A DNA stretch of 6,368 nucleotides, taken from the NCBI GenBank assembly GCA_023252095.1, contig JAHEXN010000209.1, forward strand, positions 1 to 6,368, written 5' to 3'. A model generated the notes under the pieces. That model ran no database searches. It was not told where the DNA came from and saw only the letters and a list, made by a program, of their open reading frames with translations. A program made the translations under genes and the position numbers. Below, one piece after another: positions 5,625-6,368 of the stretch (the first letter of the stretch is position 1; each line of letters begins with the position of its first letter). This stretch comes from Actinomycetes bacterium. GTDB taxonomy: Bacteria; Actinomycetota; Actinomycetes; Propionibacteriales; Nocardioidaceae.

Positions 5625-6368
5625 GCTTCGATGCCACGACCGCCCAGCTCACGAGCTCGATCGTGCTCGCCGCGATCACGATGCACCTGATGCTCACGAC
5701 CGTCCTGCAGTACGACACGCGTGCCGGCCGCATCATCTCGGTCGCCTACATCTGCATCACGGGCACTGGCGTGCTGACCGCGTCGCTGCCCGGTGACGGC
5801 ACGCAACAGGGTCTCGGGGCCGCAGCAGCGGGCGGGATCACGCTCTCGTTCGGCCTGCTGCGTTCGGGTCTGCGCCTGCAACAGCTCGACCGCTCGCCCC
5901 AGCTGCCCCTCGCCCTCGCGGCCGCCGGAGTCACAGCGGCCTCGGTCGTGCTGATCCCGGTCCTCGGGGAGCGGCCCGTGCCCCTCGTGCTCTCGGTCGT
6001 GTTCTCCGCCACCTTCGCGGCGGCCACGGTGCTCGACTCGCTCCGCGGACCCGCGGCCGAGCGACCGTCGGCCCGAGTGCTCCAGGCCGTCATGGCGCTG
6101 GTCGCCACGTCGATCGTCGTGATCTCGATCCTCATCGTCGGCGGCACGATCGCGTGGGACACCTCGATCGACGTCACGGTCGCGATCGGCACCACGACGA
6201 CCTTCAGCCTGGCGGCGATATGCATCACCGCACTGCGGGCCGAGGACGCACGCAGCACGTGGTGGGGTGACGACGCCCGCGGCGCGACGGCCGAGTTCGA
6301 GATCCCCGGGGCGGCAGCCTTCCGACGGGACGCCATCGACCGCATCGAGCGCTCGACCGCCTCCGGGG
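5621..6368 (+). CDS. Multi-pass membrane protein, possibly with a C-terminal GGDEF-like domain (3' end cut by window edge)
   Basis: The frame stays open from ATG 5621 to the right edge, giving 249 residues with no stop. It begins MSFDATTAQLTSSIVLAAI. Hydrophobic segments lie near residues 11-28, 37-55, 65-80, 96-114, 120-138, 153-175 and 184-204, so six or seven membrane passes are likely and the N-terminus is not a cleavable signal. After the last segment a charged stretch (205-225, RAEDARSTWWGDDARG) leads to EIPGAAAFRRDAIDRIERS. This resembles the first helix of GGDEF domains (consensus NRRxFxxxLxxxLxxA), but without the usual DxLTGLxNR that precedes it. The GGDEF signature itself, if present, is beyond the edge. 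A membrane sensor with a diguanylate cyclase-like or degenerate GGDEF output is therefore an inference. It could instead be a membrane protein of unknown family. Coupling to the kinase gene suggests a shared sensory task. Confidence 0.75.
   Translation, partial: MSFDATTAQLTSSIVLAAITMHLMLTTVLQYDTRAGRIISVAYICITGTGVLTASLPGDGTQQGLGAAAAGGITLSFGLLRSGLRLQQLDRSPQLPLALAAAGVTAASVVLIPVLGERPVPLVLSVVFSATFAAATVLDSLRGPAAERPSARVLQAVMALVATSIVVISILIVGGTIAWDTSIDVTVAIGTTTTFSLAAICITALRAEDARSTWWGDDARGATAEFEIPGAAAFRRDAIDRIERSTASG

Noticed and set aside
5746..6345. Minus-strand open frame opposite the right-hand membrane protein
   Set aside because: The plus-strand frame starts at a strong ribosome binding site coupled to the kinase stop and encodes clean membrane segments. 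The antisense product is Ser/Ala/Arg/Thr-rich with no recognisable fold.

Overview
The window is very GC-rich DNA with GTG starts, short gene overlaps and strong G/C bias at third codon positions. Together with the L25(Ctc form)-Pth-Mfd gene order, this points to an actinobacterium. A member of the Nocardioidaceae or a related family is plausible, but the genus cannot be fixed from the sequence alone.

Left part (1-3764, minus strand): a compact housekeeping operon read right to left. It holds ribosomal protein L25 with a CTC/TL5 domain (rplY), peptidyl-tRNA hydrolase (pth) and the transcription-repair coupling factor (mfd), which runs off the left edge and so lacks its C-terminal third or so. 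rplY and pth overlap by 4 nt (GTGA) and pth and mfd by 17 nt, so translational coupling is likely. All three appear to start with GTG. The products support translation (5S rRNA binding, recycling of peptidyl-tRNA) and removal of stalled RNA polymerase at DNA lesions.

Middle (3765-3964): a 201-nt divergent control region. It has a TAGGAT -10-like hexamer facing each way (minus strand 3900-3895, plus strand 3954-3959) and, in the predicted rplY leader, a perfect 6-bp hairpin. The right-hand hexamer lies 6 nt before the kinase ATG, so the kinase message could be leaderless.

Right part (3966-6368, plus strand): a membrane-bound PAS sensor histidine kinase with intact H, N, G1, F and G2 boxes. 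It overlaps by ATGA with a multi-pass membrane protein that continues past the right edge. The first cytosolic residues of that protein resemble the entry to a GGDEF (diguanylate cyclase-like) domain, but the diagnostic part lies outside the window. If the domain is there, the pair would be a two-gene sensory module joining phosphotransfer to cyclic-di-GMP or a degenerate GGDEF output. No response regulator gene is seen in the window. I found no RNA genes, CRISPR array, insertion sequence or prophage feature.
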